From contig DKAT01000009.1 of the NCBI GenBank assembly GCA_002450905.1, positions 8,562-72,561 on the forward strand: a DNA stretch of 64,000 nucleotides. Direction: 5' to 3'. Origin of the DNA: Spirochaetia bacterium UBA6919. Lineage in GTDB: Bacteria; Spirochaetota; UBA6919. The notes beneath the pieces are model-generated. The model made no database searches, was not told the origin of the DNA, and saw nothing but the letters and a program-made list of their open reading frames with translations. The position numbers and the translations under genes were made by a program. Positions 35,364 through 45,451 of the stretch are shown piece by piece (within the stretch, counting starts at the first letter, position 1; every line of letters begins with the position of its first letter).

Positions 35364-37331
35364 ATGATAACCCATATTAAAAGATTTTTTTTGGGTGACA
35401 AGAGAGATCCCCAAGCCCCTGGTATTTTTCATAAGATAACTCTCCTCGCCTTCCTTGCCTGGGTGGGATTAGGATCTGATGGCTTATCTTCATCCTGTTA
35501 CGGACCTGCAGAAGTTCTCCAATCACTTGGGAAACATAGTCATCTTGGGATATTAGTGGGATTGGCTTCGGTGATTACTATATTCATCATCAGTTCCAGC
35601 TATAGCCAGATAATAGAATTATTTCCTAGCGGGGGTGGTGGATATCTTGTCGCCAGTAATCTTTTATCACCCACGATTGGTATGATTTCTGGTTGTGCAT
35701 TAATTATTGATTATGTCCTCACCATTGCCGTATCAATCGCTAGTGGTGCTGATGCAATATTAAGCTTTCTTCCTCTATGGTTTAAGAACTATAAAGTTGA
35801 AATAGCTGTTGTGGTATTAATTTTCCTTACAATTATCAATCTTCGGGGAGTTAAAGAATCTGTTACTCCGCTTGTACCCATCTTCCTCCTGTTCTTAATA
35901 AGCCACATCTTTGTTATATTCTATTCCATCATCAGCCATAGTTCGGAAGTCACTGCAGTAAGCCAACGTATAGCTAGCGATATATCTGGTACCTATAGTA
36001 CACTTGGTCTATTTGGATTTGTATACCTCCTTGCCCATGCCTATAGTATGGGTGCTGGTACATATACTGGAATTGAAGCTGTGAGCAATGGTCTGCCAAT
36101 ATTACGGGAACCACGTGTCCAGACAGCGAAGAAAACAATGATGTATATGGCTATTTCCCTGTCTGTAATGGTAATTGGATTGTTAATTGCTTATGATTTC
36201 CAAGATGTGAGAGAGGTTGCTGGTAAAACCATTAATGCTGTGCTTATTGAGAAAGCGACAACGAATTGGAATCCCACCATATCGTTAATATTCACAATCA
36301 CAACACTCCTCACCGAATCCGCTATCTTATTCGTTGCAGCCCAAACAGGATTCATGGATGGACCGAGAATTCTATCAAATATGGCTTTAGATCGATGGCT
36401 ACCCACACGATTTGCTACCCTCAGTGATCGCCTGACTACTCAGAATGGTATTCTCATGATGTCTGTCTTAGCGATTGTGATCATAGCCCTTACCCAGGGA
36501 TCTGTGACATTCCTTGTGGTATTATATAGTATCAATGTATTTATTACTTTTGTTCTCTCTCAGCTTGGTATGGTACGTCATTGGTTGAAGGTGAGAAAAT
36601 CAAATCCTTTGTGGATAGGGAAAATATTAATCAATGGTGTGGGATTAGTCTTAACCACATTCATTTTGATCACCATTACTATCGTTAAATTTCATGAAGG
36701 TGGGTGGATTACAATTGTGATCACTACCGGTTTAATCCTAGTTGTACTGAAAATTAAAAAAGAATATAGCATCACTAAAAAACTATTGAAGAAGTTCGAT
36801 ATACTCATTCCTACTATGGAACAAGAAATTAAAAAATATTCTCACCGATACAAAGATATCAACACCAGTTATCGTTCAAAAACTGCGGTACTCCTTGTCA
36901 ATGGATATAGTGGGGTGGGCATCCACTCTATTCTGGCTATCATCCGTCAATTTGGAAATATGTTTAAGAATTTTGTCTTTCTAGAGATAGGAATCATCAA
37001 TGCTGGACTTTTTAAAGGGGATGAGGATATTATTAAATTAAAAGAGAATTTAAAATTAGATATTCAACAATATATAGATCTTGTAAAAAAAATGGGATAT
37101 CATGGAGATGGATTTTTTTCTCTGGGACTTGAAGTGGTGCAGGAGGTGGAAAAAATGTCCGATGAGATATCAAAAAAATACCCTGAATCCATGTATTTCG
37201 GAGGACAACTGGTCTTTCCAAAAGACACACTTCTAACCCGAATCCTTCATAACCATATCGTATTCGCTATCCAACGACGATTCTTCAGAACAGGACGAGA
37301 GTTTATAATTCTTCCGTTAAAATTAAGATAA
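35364..37331 (+). CDS. APC-superfamily permease, KimA/KUP-like potassium or amino-acid transporter
   Basis: A 655-residue transporter with about 12 membrane helices in the first 450 residues. The start RFFLGDKRDPQAPG...HKITLLAFLAWVGLGSDGLSSSCYGPAEVL resembles the KimA/YdaO-type potassium importers. SGGGGYLVASNLLSP and GVEAVSNGLP-like segments fit APC permeases. The last 170 residues are a soluble cytoplasmic domain. In firmicutes this family is controlled by c-di-AMP; no c-di-AMP riboswitch was seen upstream. The substrate could instead be an amino acid. It is monocistronic. Confidence 0.8.
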   Translation: MITHIKRFFLGDKRDPQAPGIFHKITLLAFLAWVGLGSDGLSSSCYGPAEVLQSLGKHSHLGILVGLASVITIFIISSSYSQIIELFPSGGGGYLVASNLLSPTIGMISGCALIIDYVLTIAVSIASGADAILSFLPLWFKNYKVEIAVVVLIFLTIINLRGVKESVTPLVPIFLLFLISHIFVIFYSIISHSSEVTAVSQRIASDISGTYSTLGLFGFVYLLAHAYSMGAGTYTGIEAVSNGLPILREPRVQTAKKTMMYMAISLSVMVIGLLIAYDFQDVREVAGKTINAVLIEKATTNWNPTISLIFTITTLLTESAILFVAAQTGFMDGPRILSNMALDRWLPTRFATLSDRLTTQNGILMMSVLAIVIIALTQGSVTFLVVLYSINVFITFVLSQLGMVRHWLKVRKSNPLWIGKILINGVGLVLTTFILITITIVKFHEGGWITIVITTGLILVVLKIKKEYSITKKLLKKFDILIPTMEQEIKKYSHRYKDINTSYRSKTAVLLVNGYSGVGIHSILAIIRQFGNMFKNFVFLEIGIINAGLFKGDEDIIKLKENLKLDIQQYIDLVKKMGYHGDGFFSLGLEVVQEVEKMSDEISKKYPESMYFGGQLVFPKDTLLTRILHNHIVFAIQRRFFRTGREFIILPLKLR

Positions 37332-37433
37332 TATCACATCCACTCCCATTGAAAGAAGAAATTGGATACCCTTGAATTCTAGTGATCACTAATACATTTC
37401 TTATTTAACATCTTCAAATAACAAAAGGCGATT

Positions 37434-37484
37434 AAAGAGGCACTTAGACTAAACAGCATCGGAATCAAAATTTTCAGTTCCGAT
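37434..37484. repeat. Palindromic intergenic repeat, copy 4, with shared 5' flank
   Basis: The core at 37458-37484 has the arms ATCGGAA and TTCCGAT. The preceding AGGCACTTAGACTAAACAGC matches the flank of the copy at 25312 with few changes. It lies about 100 bases after the transporter gene. Confidence 0.75.
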
Positions 37485-37746
37485 TATAAATAGGTATTTT
37501 TATTTAGTTTCTATTGATAAAAGGAAGTTATTTTTTTCTTATGTTATTCTATCCACGTTATTTTTGAAAACACCATCTTCCATTGATTATTTTTATATTT
37601 ATATTCTGTTATGCCACCTTGATACGCTATAAGAAAATAAATTATTGATTTATTAAATTTACTATTAAATTGTATGACAAAAATTTCAGGATGGGTTATT
37701 AAATGTCATCTAGACCAATGACCATGAATAATTGGGAGATATCGTT
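37485..37746. other. Intergenic spacer with no recognised feature
   Basis: AT-rich, between palindrome copy 4 and the decayed gene. No open frame with a ribosome site and no stem-loop was recognised. Confidence 0.4.
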
Positions 37747-38398
37747 TTAAAAATTATAACGTCTCAGGCTCGCCCCCTTTGCTCTTGCAGGATTAATAAG
37801 ATTAGGAGTTCCAAATTTATATTGTTTATTTCCAAGAAAGTTTAAAAGGATTTTTTCATATTTTTTTGTAAGATATAATATTTTAGATAATTTTAATTTA
37901 ATCCTTGGTCTTATATTATATAACGATATTTTCTTTTTTACTATTGTTATCATCATTTTGATCGAAATTATTATTTATTTCTATGTTTATATCATTTTGA
38001 GATATAATATATTCAAACCTCTTATACAAATAATTACCCCATTCATGATTACCATATTTACTGATATTATAGGGATTATAAATCTTCATAAATTTGGTAG
38101 ACATCTTGTACCCATAAAGGTTTTTTTAACAATTCATTTTGATTTATTGGTACGGATTCTTTAGCTCAACTATTTAAAAATTGTTTTAATTTTAATAATT
38201 CTCTTGTTTGTAAGCTTTGTAAAGGAGACTTGAAAGATCTTTTGAGTTATCATACTGGAGAACCGAACGATTCTTTGTATCGACACTATAAAGATTTGAA
38301 TGATTTGTTGATCTACCAACATCATCTGAACACAAGGTTGATATTATTATTAGCTGAATAAGAAAGATTTGGAAAATTGGTCTTGATACTAATTTCAT
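37747..38398 (-). pseudogene. Decayed gene for a secreted protein (several frame breaks)
   Basis: Read from 38398 downward, a signal-peptide-like start (MKLVSRPIFQIFLIQLI, then a Cys) runs to a stop near 38192. Overlapping frames then continue with protein-like sequence: SPLQSLQTRELLKLKQFLNS, a stop, AKESVPINQNELLKKPLWV...YQIYEDL, a shift to YNPYNISKYGNHEWGNYLYK, a stop near 37916, and YEKILLNFLGNKQYKFGTPN...RAKGASLRRYNF ending at 37747. Collinear coding-like pieces in different frames suggest one gene of about 200 codons with frameshifts and stops. The family was not recognised. Confidence 0.6.
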
Positions 38399-38501
38399 AT
38401 TACACCATTAATAAATTATTTATATGTTTATTACATATAGTTGTTAAAAATAGTGTTTTTTTATATATATTTTTAGTACCAAATATATTATTATTTACAC
38501 T

Positions 38502-39725
38502 CTAAAAATGATGGTGTAAGCTTTCCTCTAAGAGAGGGTGATTTTTTGGTATAAGAGACGCTCTGCTCAGTGTGAAAGCGAAGATTAGGATAAATAATCC
38601 GGCATATCCTAAGGTTATTCCAATTTCTGCGATACCAAATTTGACTGGGTTGGGTGCTAAATCATAGGTTGAATTAGATGGGAAGACCATTAAATAATAA
38701 TCTAACCAGTGTCCTACAAGGACAAGTACCGCCATGGAAGTGAGAATTTTTACATTACGTTTGGCATTTCTCATCATGAGGACTACAAAAGGGATTACCC
38801 AGTTGATAATAGGGTTGATGATAAATAATATAGTATAACTTGAGCTATAATATTTCATTGCTCCCGATGGGTCTTTGATGTATCCAACAGTTCGGTTTAA
38901 AAAATATCCTGTTTCTTCGGGCATGTTTGCGTACCAAATGAGCATAAATTGGAAGAACCAGATATAGACCCAGAATGTACTGAATCCGAATAGGAATTTA
39001 CCCAGATCATGGAGATGATTCTCATTGATGTGTTTTAAATATCCCTGCTGCTTTAGGAATACTGTAATAAGAATTGTGACAGCGACGCCTTGAACGAAGA
39101 CTCCTGCAAATCCATAGACTCCAAACATGGTGCTAAACCAATGGGATTCTAAGGACATCATCCAATCGAAACTACCAAAGGATATTGTTATCGCGAACAA
39201 AACTAAAAATATAGCTGAATTGCGACGATTATTCATGTAATATTTAATGTTAGCATCATTATCTTCTTTTATCGATGAACTTCTCATTAACCACCAGAAG
39301 AATATCCAAATACCAAAGATAAGAATAATTCGTACGAGAAAGAATGGCTTGTTAAGATATCCAGCTTTCTTTGATACACTGAGAGGATCATGAGCCCAGT
39401 GATAGAGAGAATCCATTCCACCACCGAAGAATAAAAATAACATCAATAGAGCAGCGATAGGTAGGAAAGCTCCAAAGGCTTCAGGTATTCTTTTTAGTCC
39501 AGCAGACCATCCGGCATTTGAAGCGTATTGGATTGCGATGAAGAATGTTCCTCCAATTGCAATTCCAGTGAAGTAAAAATTATTCAATAAGATATTTTCC
39601 CAAAATCGTTTATGATGTGCTTCAGGATAGGAGAAGAAGGCAAAGAGTGCAGCACCTACACCTATAACAACAAGAATTGCACTAATTAACATTGTTTTTG
39701 AATCTAATGAATATTTCTCATTCAC
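38502..39725 (-). CDS. actF: Alternative complex III subunit ActF (NrfD-like membrane protein)
   Basis: 407 residues with about ten membrane helices, homologous to ActC/NrfD-type quinol-interacting subunits. Features include FYFTGIAIGGTFFIAIQYASNAGWSAG, SFDWMMSLESHWFSTMFGVYGFAG and FSTFWVYIWFFQFMLIWYANMPEE. In alternative complex III, ActF is the second large integral membrane protein. It is the last gene of a six-gene operon in standard order A-F, ending about 100 bases from a decayed gene rather than a cytochrome oxidase operon. Confidence 0.93.
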   Translation of the reverse strand: MNEKYSLDSKTMLISAILVVIGVGAALFAFFSYPEAHHKRFWENILLNNFYFTGIAIGGTFFIAIQYASNAGWSAGLKRIPEAFGAFLPIAALLMLFLFFGGGMDSLYHWAHDPLSVSKKAGYLNKPFFLVRIILIFGIWIFFWWLMRSSSIKEDNDANIKYYMNNRRNSAIFLVLFAITISFGSFDWMMSLESHWFSTMFGVYGFAGVFVQGVAVTILITVFLKQQGYLKHINENHLHDLGKFLFGFSTFWVYIWFFQFMLIWYANMPEETGYFLNRTVGYIKDPSGAMKYYSSSYTILFIINPIINWVIPFVVLMMRNAKRNVKILTSMAVLVLVGHWLDYYLMVFPSNSTYDLAPNPVKFGIAEIGITLGYAGLFILIFAFTLSRASLIPKNHPLLEESLHHHF

Positions 39726-39808
39726 AGTATTACCCCGAAAAATGTACTTTATTTAAAATTTATGATCGTAAATTATTCTATAAATACTTTATATAGTAAA
39801 ATCTTTTA

Positions 39809-40513
39809 TTAACGATTCATCTTTTGATTGCCCACAGGATTTTTATCTAGTTTTTTTATTTCTTTCTTATTATCAGCTTGCTTATTATCTTTTTTTTGTT
39901 CTTTAGGTAGCTCTCCACCACCTTCTCTTAAAGACATAAGGTAATGAACAATTTTCCACCGGTCAAGTCTAGATATTTGGTTTGAATATGACGGCATCGC
40001 TGCGGCTGAACCCATAGTAATAGTGTAATATATCTTTCCTGCAGGGAATATAAACATATTTTTATTTCCCTGTTCCACTGCTGATTTAAAACCCTTATCA
40101 TAGAGGGTACTTGTTTTCCCCTTTGGATTGCCATGACAGGGATAGCAATAGATATTAAATTGTCGTTCCCCTCGTGCAATAGCATCTTTTGAATGAGGGA
40201 CTGGATTAGTTAATTCTTTTCCGGCCTTATCACCATCAGTATTTTTAAGTGTTACATCATTTCCTGTTCTTATAGGAAAGAAATCCAGAGTATATCCTCT
40301 TGGAATAGTTCCATAAGGTGGTTCCTGAGATGTTTTACCATCAGCGAAGATGGGGTTCCTATCATAAGCTTCGAATACGACGGCATGTTTGCTATCATCC
40401 CCTGTATGAGCCATGTCCGGGAATATTTCAAGACCTTTTTGCTTTTTTGTAGTTGTACAAGCAAATGTATAAATAATAGCAAATAGTATAATTAGATAAT
40501 TATATTTAGGCAT
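39809..40513 (-). CDS. actE: Alternative complex III subunit ActE (monoheme cytochrome c lipoprotein)
   Basis: 234 residues. The lipoprotein signal ends TFAC (Cys19). One heme-binding motif, CYPCH, follows a typical GERQFNIY lead, and the likely axial Met lies in AAMPSYSNQ. A Lys-rich C-terminal tail is unlike the core. ActE carries electrons from the pentaheme subunit toward the acceptor. It precedes actF by 83 bases and follows actD by 2. Confidence 0.93.
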   Translation of the reverse strand: MPKYNYLIILFAIIYTFACTTTKKQKGLEIFPDMAHTGDDSKHAVVFEAYDRNPIFADGKTSQEPPYGTIPRGYTLDFFPIRTGNDVTLKNTDGDKAGKELTNPVPHSKDAIARGERQFNIYCYPCHGNPKGKTSTLYDKGFKSAVEQGNKNMFIFPAGKIYYTITMGSAAAMPSYSNQISRLDRWKIVHYLMSLREGGGELPKEQKKDNKQADNKKEIKKLDKNPVGNQKMNR

Positions 40514-40515
40514 GT

Positions 40516-41031
40516 TTAAACCTCTTTCTCATTAACTTCAACAGCCCCTTTCTCTCTGAGATGTCCATCCAACTCTCCGCTGTTCATTGGGGATTTTTCC
40601 AAATCGATGGCCACTACAAAACGATCATTAGTAGCTCTCTCGTCAAAGACAAATACTTCAGGTGTTGGGAATAATTTACTTCTATAAAGAAATGCAGCAA
40701 CCATACTCAGTGCACCGGATAACACCATGATTTCAAATGTTACTGGTATAAAGGCTGGTAGGGCGAATGCAGGTTTACCTCCGATGATGTTTGGCCAGTC
40801 AATAAATGTAAATCTCTGAAAAAATAATGCAAAACAAACACCGCAAAATCCCACTGCAAAGGCAATGATAGGTAGTCGAGATGGTTTTAAACCGATAGCA
40901 TCATCAACTCCATGTACTGGATAGGGTAAAAATACGTCGTGAACTTTGACATTTTTATCCTTAAGAGATTTTAACGCCTCTAGGAGTGATTTTTCATTAT
41001 CAAATAAGCCAATCTTATATTTCTTAGCCAT
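40516..41031 (-). CDS. actD: Alternative complex III subunit ActD (DUF3341)
   Basis: About 171 residues from ATG 41031, chosen because GGAG precedes it; an upstream TTG start would abut actC. The DUF3341 pattern is clear: KKYKIGLFDNEKSLLEALK, VHDVFLPYPVHGVDDAIGL, then two membrane helices and ATNDRFVVAIDLEKS. ActD is a small membrane subunit of the complex with no cofactor. It is packed tightly between actC and actE. Confidence 0.92.
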   Translation of the reverse strand: MAKKYKIGLFDNEKSLLEALKSLKDKNVKVHDVFLPYPVHGVDDAIGLKPSRLPIIAFAVGFCGVCFALFFQRFTFIDWPNIIGGKPAFALPAFIPVTFEIMVLSGALSMVAAFLYRSKLFPTPEVFVFDERATNDRFVVAIDLEKSPMNSGELDGHLREKGAVEVNEKEV

Positions 41032-41046
41032 GAAATTCTCCAACAA

Positions 41047-42402
41047 TTATTTCTTTAGTGCTTTGCCAGCAAGATCTTTTACTTCAGCAATAGCAATATA
41101 TGGTCCCACACGGATAAACAACAGAAATAAGGTAAGGAATAGTCCAAAGGAACCTATTAATTCAGCAATTTCAACCCAACTTGGTGAGTAGTATCCCCAT
41201 GATGATGGTAGATGTGCTCTATGCAGGGATGTTACGACAATTACAAATCGTTCAAACCACATTCCTATATTGACAAATATTGTTATTACAAATAATGCAG
41301 GAATACTTGTTCTGATTTTTTTAAACCAAAATAATTGAGGACTTATTACGTTACAGGTTACCATAATCCAGTATGACCAGGCATAGGGTCCAAAAGCTCT
41401 GTTGATGAAGGCATATTGTTCGAATATGTTACTAGAATACCATGCAATAAAGAATTCTGTACTATAAGCGACTCCAACTAAAGATCCAGTAAGGATGATA
41501 ATTTTTGCCATCTGTTCAAAGTGATATAGAGTGATGTATTTCTCAAAGTCGAAAATCTTTCTCATGATGATCATGAGGGTCATCACCATAGCGAAACCAG
41601 AGAATATGGCACCAGCAACGAAATATGGCGGAAAGATTGTTGTATGCCAACCAGGTAACACAGATGTAGCAAAGTCAGTACTAACGATAGAGTGTACAGA
41701 TAATACCAGAGGAGCTGCAAGACCAGCTAAAACAAGACTGACAGATTCATGACGTGACCATGATCTTGCTGATCCTGTCCAGCGGAAACTAAATAGACCG
41801 TATACGATTTTTTTAACCCGTGTTTTAGCACTATCACGGAGGGTTGCGAAATCTGGAATCATTCCTATATACCAGAAAACAAGGGATACTGTGAAGTATG
41901 TACTGATCGCAAAGACGTCCCAGAGGAGAGGTGAATTAAAATTAACCCACAGATTTCTGCTATTTGGAAAATAAGGAAGAAACCATAATGCAAACCATGG
42001 TCTACCCAAGTGAATAATAGGGAATATACCAGCACAGATAACTGCAAAAATAGTCATTGTTTCTGCGGCCCGATTGATTGAGTTTCTCCATTTTTGACGG
42101 AATAACAAGAGGATAGCGGAAATAAAAGTACCAGCGTGACCGATACCAATCCAGAACACGAAATTAACAATAGCAAATGCCCAACTTACAGGGTTATTAT
42201 TACCCCATGTACCAATACCTGTCATTATTTGATAAGTTACAGCTACGATACCAAGTATCAGGGCAGCCACTGAAGGGAAGAATAAACCATACCATAATGC
42301 TTTGGGCTTGGAGTTTAAAGGTGTTGATACAGCGTCTGTTACCTCACCGAGGCTCTTGACATTCCGTACTAATGGCTCTCTAATCGCTGATAATGCTTCC
42401 AT
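41047..42402 (-). CDS. actC: Alternative complex III subunit ActC (NrfD-like quinol site)
   Basis: A 451-residue polytopic protein of the NrfD family. Helices include WAFAIVNFVFWIGIGHAGTFISAILLLFRQKWRNSINRAAE and GWHTTIFPPYFVAGAIFSGFAMV, typical of ActC. It is the main quinol-oxidising membrane subunit. GAAATTATAATG precedes actC. It lies 19 bases after actB. Confidence 0.94.
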   Translation of the reverse strand: MEALSAIREPLVRNVKSLGEVTDAVSTPLNSKPKALWYGLFFPSVAALILGIVAVTYQIMTGIGTWGNNNPVSWAFAIVNFVFWIGIGHAGTFISAILLLFRQKWRNSINRAAETMTIFAVICAGIFPIIHLGRPWFALWFLPYFPNSRNLWVNFNSPLLWDVFAISTYFTVSLVFWYIGMIPDFATLRDSAKTRVKKIVYGLFSFRWTGSARSWSRHESVSLVLAGLAAPLVLSVHSIVSTDFATSVLPGWHTTIFPPYFVAGAIFSGFAMVMTLMIIMRKIFDFEKYITLYHFEQMAKIIILTGSLVGVAYSTEFFIAWYSSNIFEQYAFINRAFGPYAWSYWIMVTCNVISPQLFWFKKIRTSIPALFVITIFVNIGMWFERFVIVVTSLHRAHLPSSWGYYSPSWVEIAELIGSFGLFLTLFLLFIRVGPYIAIAEVKDLAGKALKK

Positions 42403-42421
42403 TATAATTTCCTTTTTAAGA

Positions 42422-45400
42422 TTAACCTTTATTATTTCTTATTTTAGTTAAATATGCCACAGAAGGAAGTGTCTTGAATTCCTCTATGACATGATACTTT
42501 CTTTCATTCTTAAATAATTTTGATATTCTACTATTGGGATCTTTTAAGTTACCAAAGACAATGGCATTTCCAGGGCAAGATTGTTCACATGCCATTTTTA
42601 TATCACCATCAGCCAACTTAATTCCTTTCATTTTAGCATTTAATTTGGCTTCCTGGATTCTTTGGATACACATAGAGCATTTTTCCATAACTCCACGGCT
42701 TCGGACAACGACATCAGGATTGAGTGTCAATTTACCGACGGGATTGTTCATATGATAGTCATATTTATTATTATTTGCAAATTCAAACCAATTAAATCGG
42801 CGAACCTTGTATGGACAGTTGTTTGCACAATATCTTGTTCCCACACATCGATTATAAGCCTGTTGGTTAAGACCATCAATAGAATGAGTTGTAGCTAGGA
42901 CAGGGCATACTGTTTCACAAGGTGCATTATCACAGTGCTGACACATCATTGGCTGGTGAGTAACCTCTGGATTTTCTGATGGATTTGTAGGGTCTCCGCT
43001 ATAGTATCTATCGATTCTTATCCATTGCATATCTCTTCGCATGAGGATTTGTTCTTTTCCAACAACAGCAACGTTATTTTCAGCATTACAACTCACAACA
43101 CAAGCACTACAACCAGTACACGAATTGAGATCTATGGACATACCCCACGAATATTCAGAGCCTACTCTTTCGGGGCGGTCTTCCCAGAGTGTAATTAACT
43201 TATGATGAGATTCATTTCCAGATTTCTTATTGACCTTGTATTTATCAAGAGTTGTTTCCATAACAATTGGTCTTGGCTCTTTAAAGAATGGATCACTTAT
43301 GGAATGATAAGTCTGGGTTTGGGCAATTTTATATGATTCACCAGTGGCTTTAGCAGTTACCCAGCGATTATAGATTAGAGTATTATTACTTGTCAAGACT
43401 ACAGGGAAAAGATTTTGACCGATATTATTTCCTACTTTTCCAATATTTTTATGACCATAACCAAGAGCAGCTACAATTGTACCATAGGCAATTCCAGGCT
43501 GGATGACTACTGGGAGTTTTACGGGATATGTGCCTATTTGGATATTAATTATATCGCCCTGCTTCCATCCTTCTGCCTTTGCGTATTGAGGAGATACACC
43601 GGCGTAATTATCCCAAGTCACTTTGGAAATGGGGTCTGGGAGTTCTTGCAACCATGGATTATTTGAGTGTTTTCCGTCGCGCATCTGTATACTTTCATAG
43701 ATTAGTAGATCGGTTCCTGGATTTGCAGGTTTCAAATTATTTTTGATGTTATTTAAATTATCATTAAACTTATAATCATTTGATTTTTCGGGATTTATTT
43801 TTATAATACCATCGTGTACAGCCTTTTCCCAAGAAATATTTACTTTAGCTAATTTTGTATTAAAATGGTTTTTAATGTAATCATAATAAGTATTTTTCTG
43901 ACCCATCCATTTCAGAAGGCTATCCTGACCAGATCTTGAATTAAAAATTGGTCTTACAGCAGGTTGCATTATATGAAAATATCCCTTTGTGGGTTCCAAT
44001 AAATCCCATGATTCGAGAAAATGAGTTGAAGGACAGACGTATTTTGTAAGGGATGCGGTCTCATCGAATCTTTCTGAAATGGCAATTGAGAATTTTAGCT
44101 GGCTAATTTTCTCTGCTGGAGGGAAATTTGGAAAGTCATAAACAGGATTTACATTATAGAAGATAACTCCTTTTATATTACCTGAGAAAATATTTTTTGC
44201 AAGATCCATCATCTGACTGTCACTGCCCTGTTTCTGATTCGAGTAGTTATCCAGGTCAATGGTTTTACCGTAGTTTCCGAGCAGGCTATTGATGGCATTT
44301 GTAATTAGCTGAGCATTTGTATCATTTGAACCACAAAGGACAACTGATCTACCTCCACGCTTACTCCAAAGCTCATTGGCAGTATTACGAATTGCGGTTT
44401 CGAGATTTATTTTACCAGTGGATTTACTTAATTGAGGAAGACCATCATAAGTCTTTCTACCTGAGAGTTTTAATAATTCATTATAGAGATTAAATAGTGA
44501 TAGATTCTCTTCTGATGGCTTTACAGGGTATCTGGTATCTGCATTTGTTCCTGTGAGAGAGAAATTAGCTTCAAACTGTATAAGTCGTGACATGTTGTTT
44601 TTAGTAGACAATTCCTTATTATTTCGCTTTGACACATATTGTCGGGTGAATCGTACAGGAGAAATCCATGTTCCAAGGAAGTCTGCGGAAAAACTAACAA
44701 TGAGTTCAGCCTGATCCAGCTTATAATTTGGGATAACTGCTTTTTTGAATGACTTTTCATTTGCGGAAATGATACCGGAATAGGAGACCGCATCGTACAT
44801 AACGTGTTTTGCTTTGAACATCTTAACAAAATCATCTATAATTTGTTTTGTAGCGGGACTAACAATCGTTGGTGTTACAATTGCGATGGAACCAGAATCT
44901 TTGAGTTCATTGATGTCGTTAATAATTTGCTGATCAATTTCATCCCATATAAATATATCGTGTTTATTTGCTATTGGGTTTCTAAGTCGAGCGTCATCAT
45001 ATAAATTAAGAAGAGATGCCTGACCTACGGCACAGACACCACCCTGGGATAATTCAGATAAGTTGTTACCTTCAATTTTAATAGGTCTTCCCTCTCTTGT
45101 TTTAATAATGATAGAACAAGATGCAGTACATCCTGCACAGGCTGATGCATACCAATTTGCTACTCCAGGGGTTACCTCTTCTGCTTTATTAACATAGGGT
45201 ACAGCTCTTTTTACCGGAGTTTTGGTACAGGCAGCGAGGAATGCGGCAGAGCCTATTCCAACACCCATCTTTTTAAAGAAGTCTCGACGAGATGTACCGT
45301 TGTCTGATTGGTCTAATAATTGACCGAGGGGTAATTCATCATAGAATTCGTTTTCAGCATGTTTTAAGAATTCAGGATCTTTGTTTAATTCTTCTAATCC

Positions 45401-45430
45401 TTGCCAGTATTGTTTTTGATTATTTTCCAT
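42422..45430 (-). CDS. actB: Alternative complex III subunit ActB (molybdopterin-like plus Fe-S)
   Basis: 1002 residues. A Tat-like RRDFFKK (48-54) is followed by a possible lipobox AAC (Cys68). The molybdopterin-oxidoreductase-like domain has the pattern C98-x2-C101-x3-C105-x27-C133 but no evidence for Mo. The C-terminal ferredoxin domain (about 765-960) has four cysteine groups: CTGCSACVVSC, CQHCDNAPCETVC, CVGTRYCANNC, and CSMC...CEQSC. Known ActB proteins fuse the two and have no catalytic Mo. It sits between actA and actC. Confidence 0.94.
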   Translation of the reverse strand: MENNQKQYWQGLEELNKDPEFLKHAENEFYDELPLGQLLDQSDNGTSRRDFFKKMGVGIGSAAFLAACTKTPVKRAVPYVNKAEEVTPGVANWYASACAGCTASCSIIIKTREGRPIKIEGNNLSELSQGGVCAVGQASLLNLYDDARLRNPIANKHDIFIWDEIDQQIINDINELKDSGSIAIVTPTIVSPATKQIIDDFVKMFKAKHVMYDAVSYSGIISANEKSFKKAVIPNYKLDQAELIVSFSADFLGTWISPVRFTRQYVSKRNNKELSTKNNMSRLIQFEANFSLTGTNADTRYPVKPSEENLSLFNLYNELLKLSGRKTYDGLPQLSKSTGKINLETAIRNTANELWSKRGGRSVVLCGSNDTNAQLITNAINSLLGNYGKTIDLDNYSNQKQGSDSQMMDLAKNIFSGNIKGVIFYNVNPVYDFPNFPPAEKISQLKFSIAISERFDETASLTKYVCPSTHFLESWDLLEPTKGYFHIMQPAVRPIFNSRSGQDSLLKWMGQKNTYYDYIKNHFNTKLAKVNISWEKAVHDGIIKINPEKSNDYKFNDNLNNIKNNLKPANPGTDLLIYESIQMRDGKHSNNPWLQELPDPISKVTWDNYAGVSPQYAKAEGWKQGDIINIQIGTYPVKLPVVIQPGIAYGTIVAALGYGHKNIGKVGNNIGQNLFPVVLTSNNTLIYNRWVTAKATGESYKIAQTQTYHSISDPFFKEPRPIVMETTLDKYKVNKKSGNESHHKLITLWEDRPERVGSEYSWGMSIDLNSCTGCSACVVSCNAENNVAVVGKEQILMRRDMQWIRIDRYYSGDPTNPSENPEVTHQPMMCQHCDNAPCETVCPVLATTHSIDGLNQQAYNRCVGTRYCANNCPYKVRRFNWFEFANNNKYDYHMNNPVGKLTLNPDVVVRSRGVMEKCSMCIQRIQEAKLNAKMKGIKLADGDIKMACEQSCPGNAIVFGNLKDPNSRISKLFKNERKYHVIEEFKTLPSVAYLTKIRNNKG

Positions 45431-45451
45431 ATATAAGTTCCTTGAGTCAAA

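Noticed and set aside
42422..45430. ActB as a true molybdenum enzyme
   Set aside because: The domain looks like a molybdopterin oxidoreductase and has the cluster cysteines, but its place in actABCDEF and the family record point to a non-Mo subunit.
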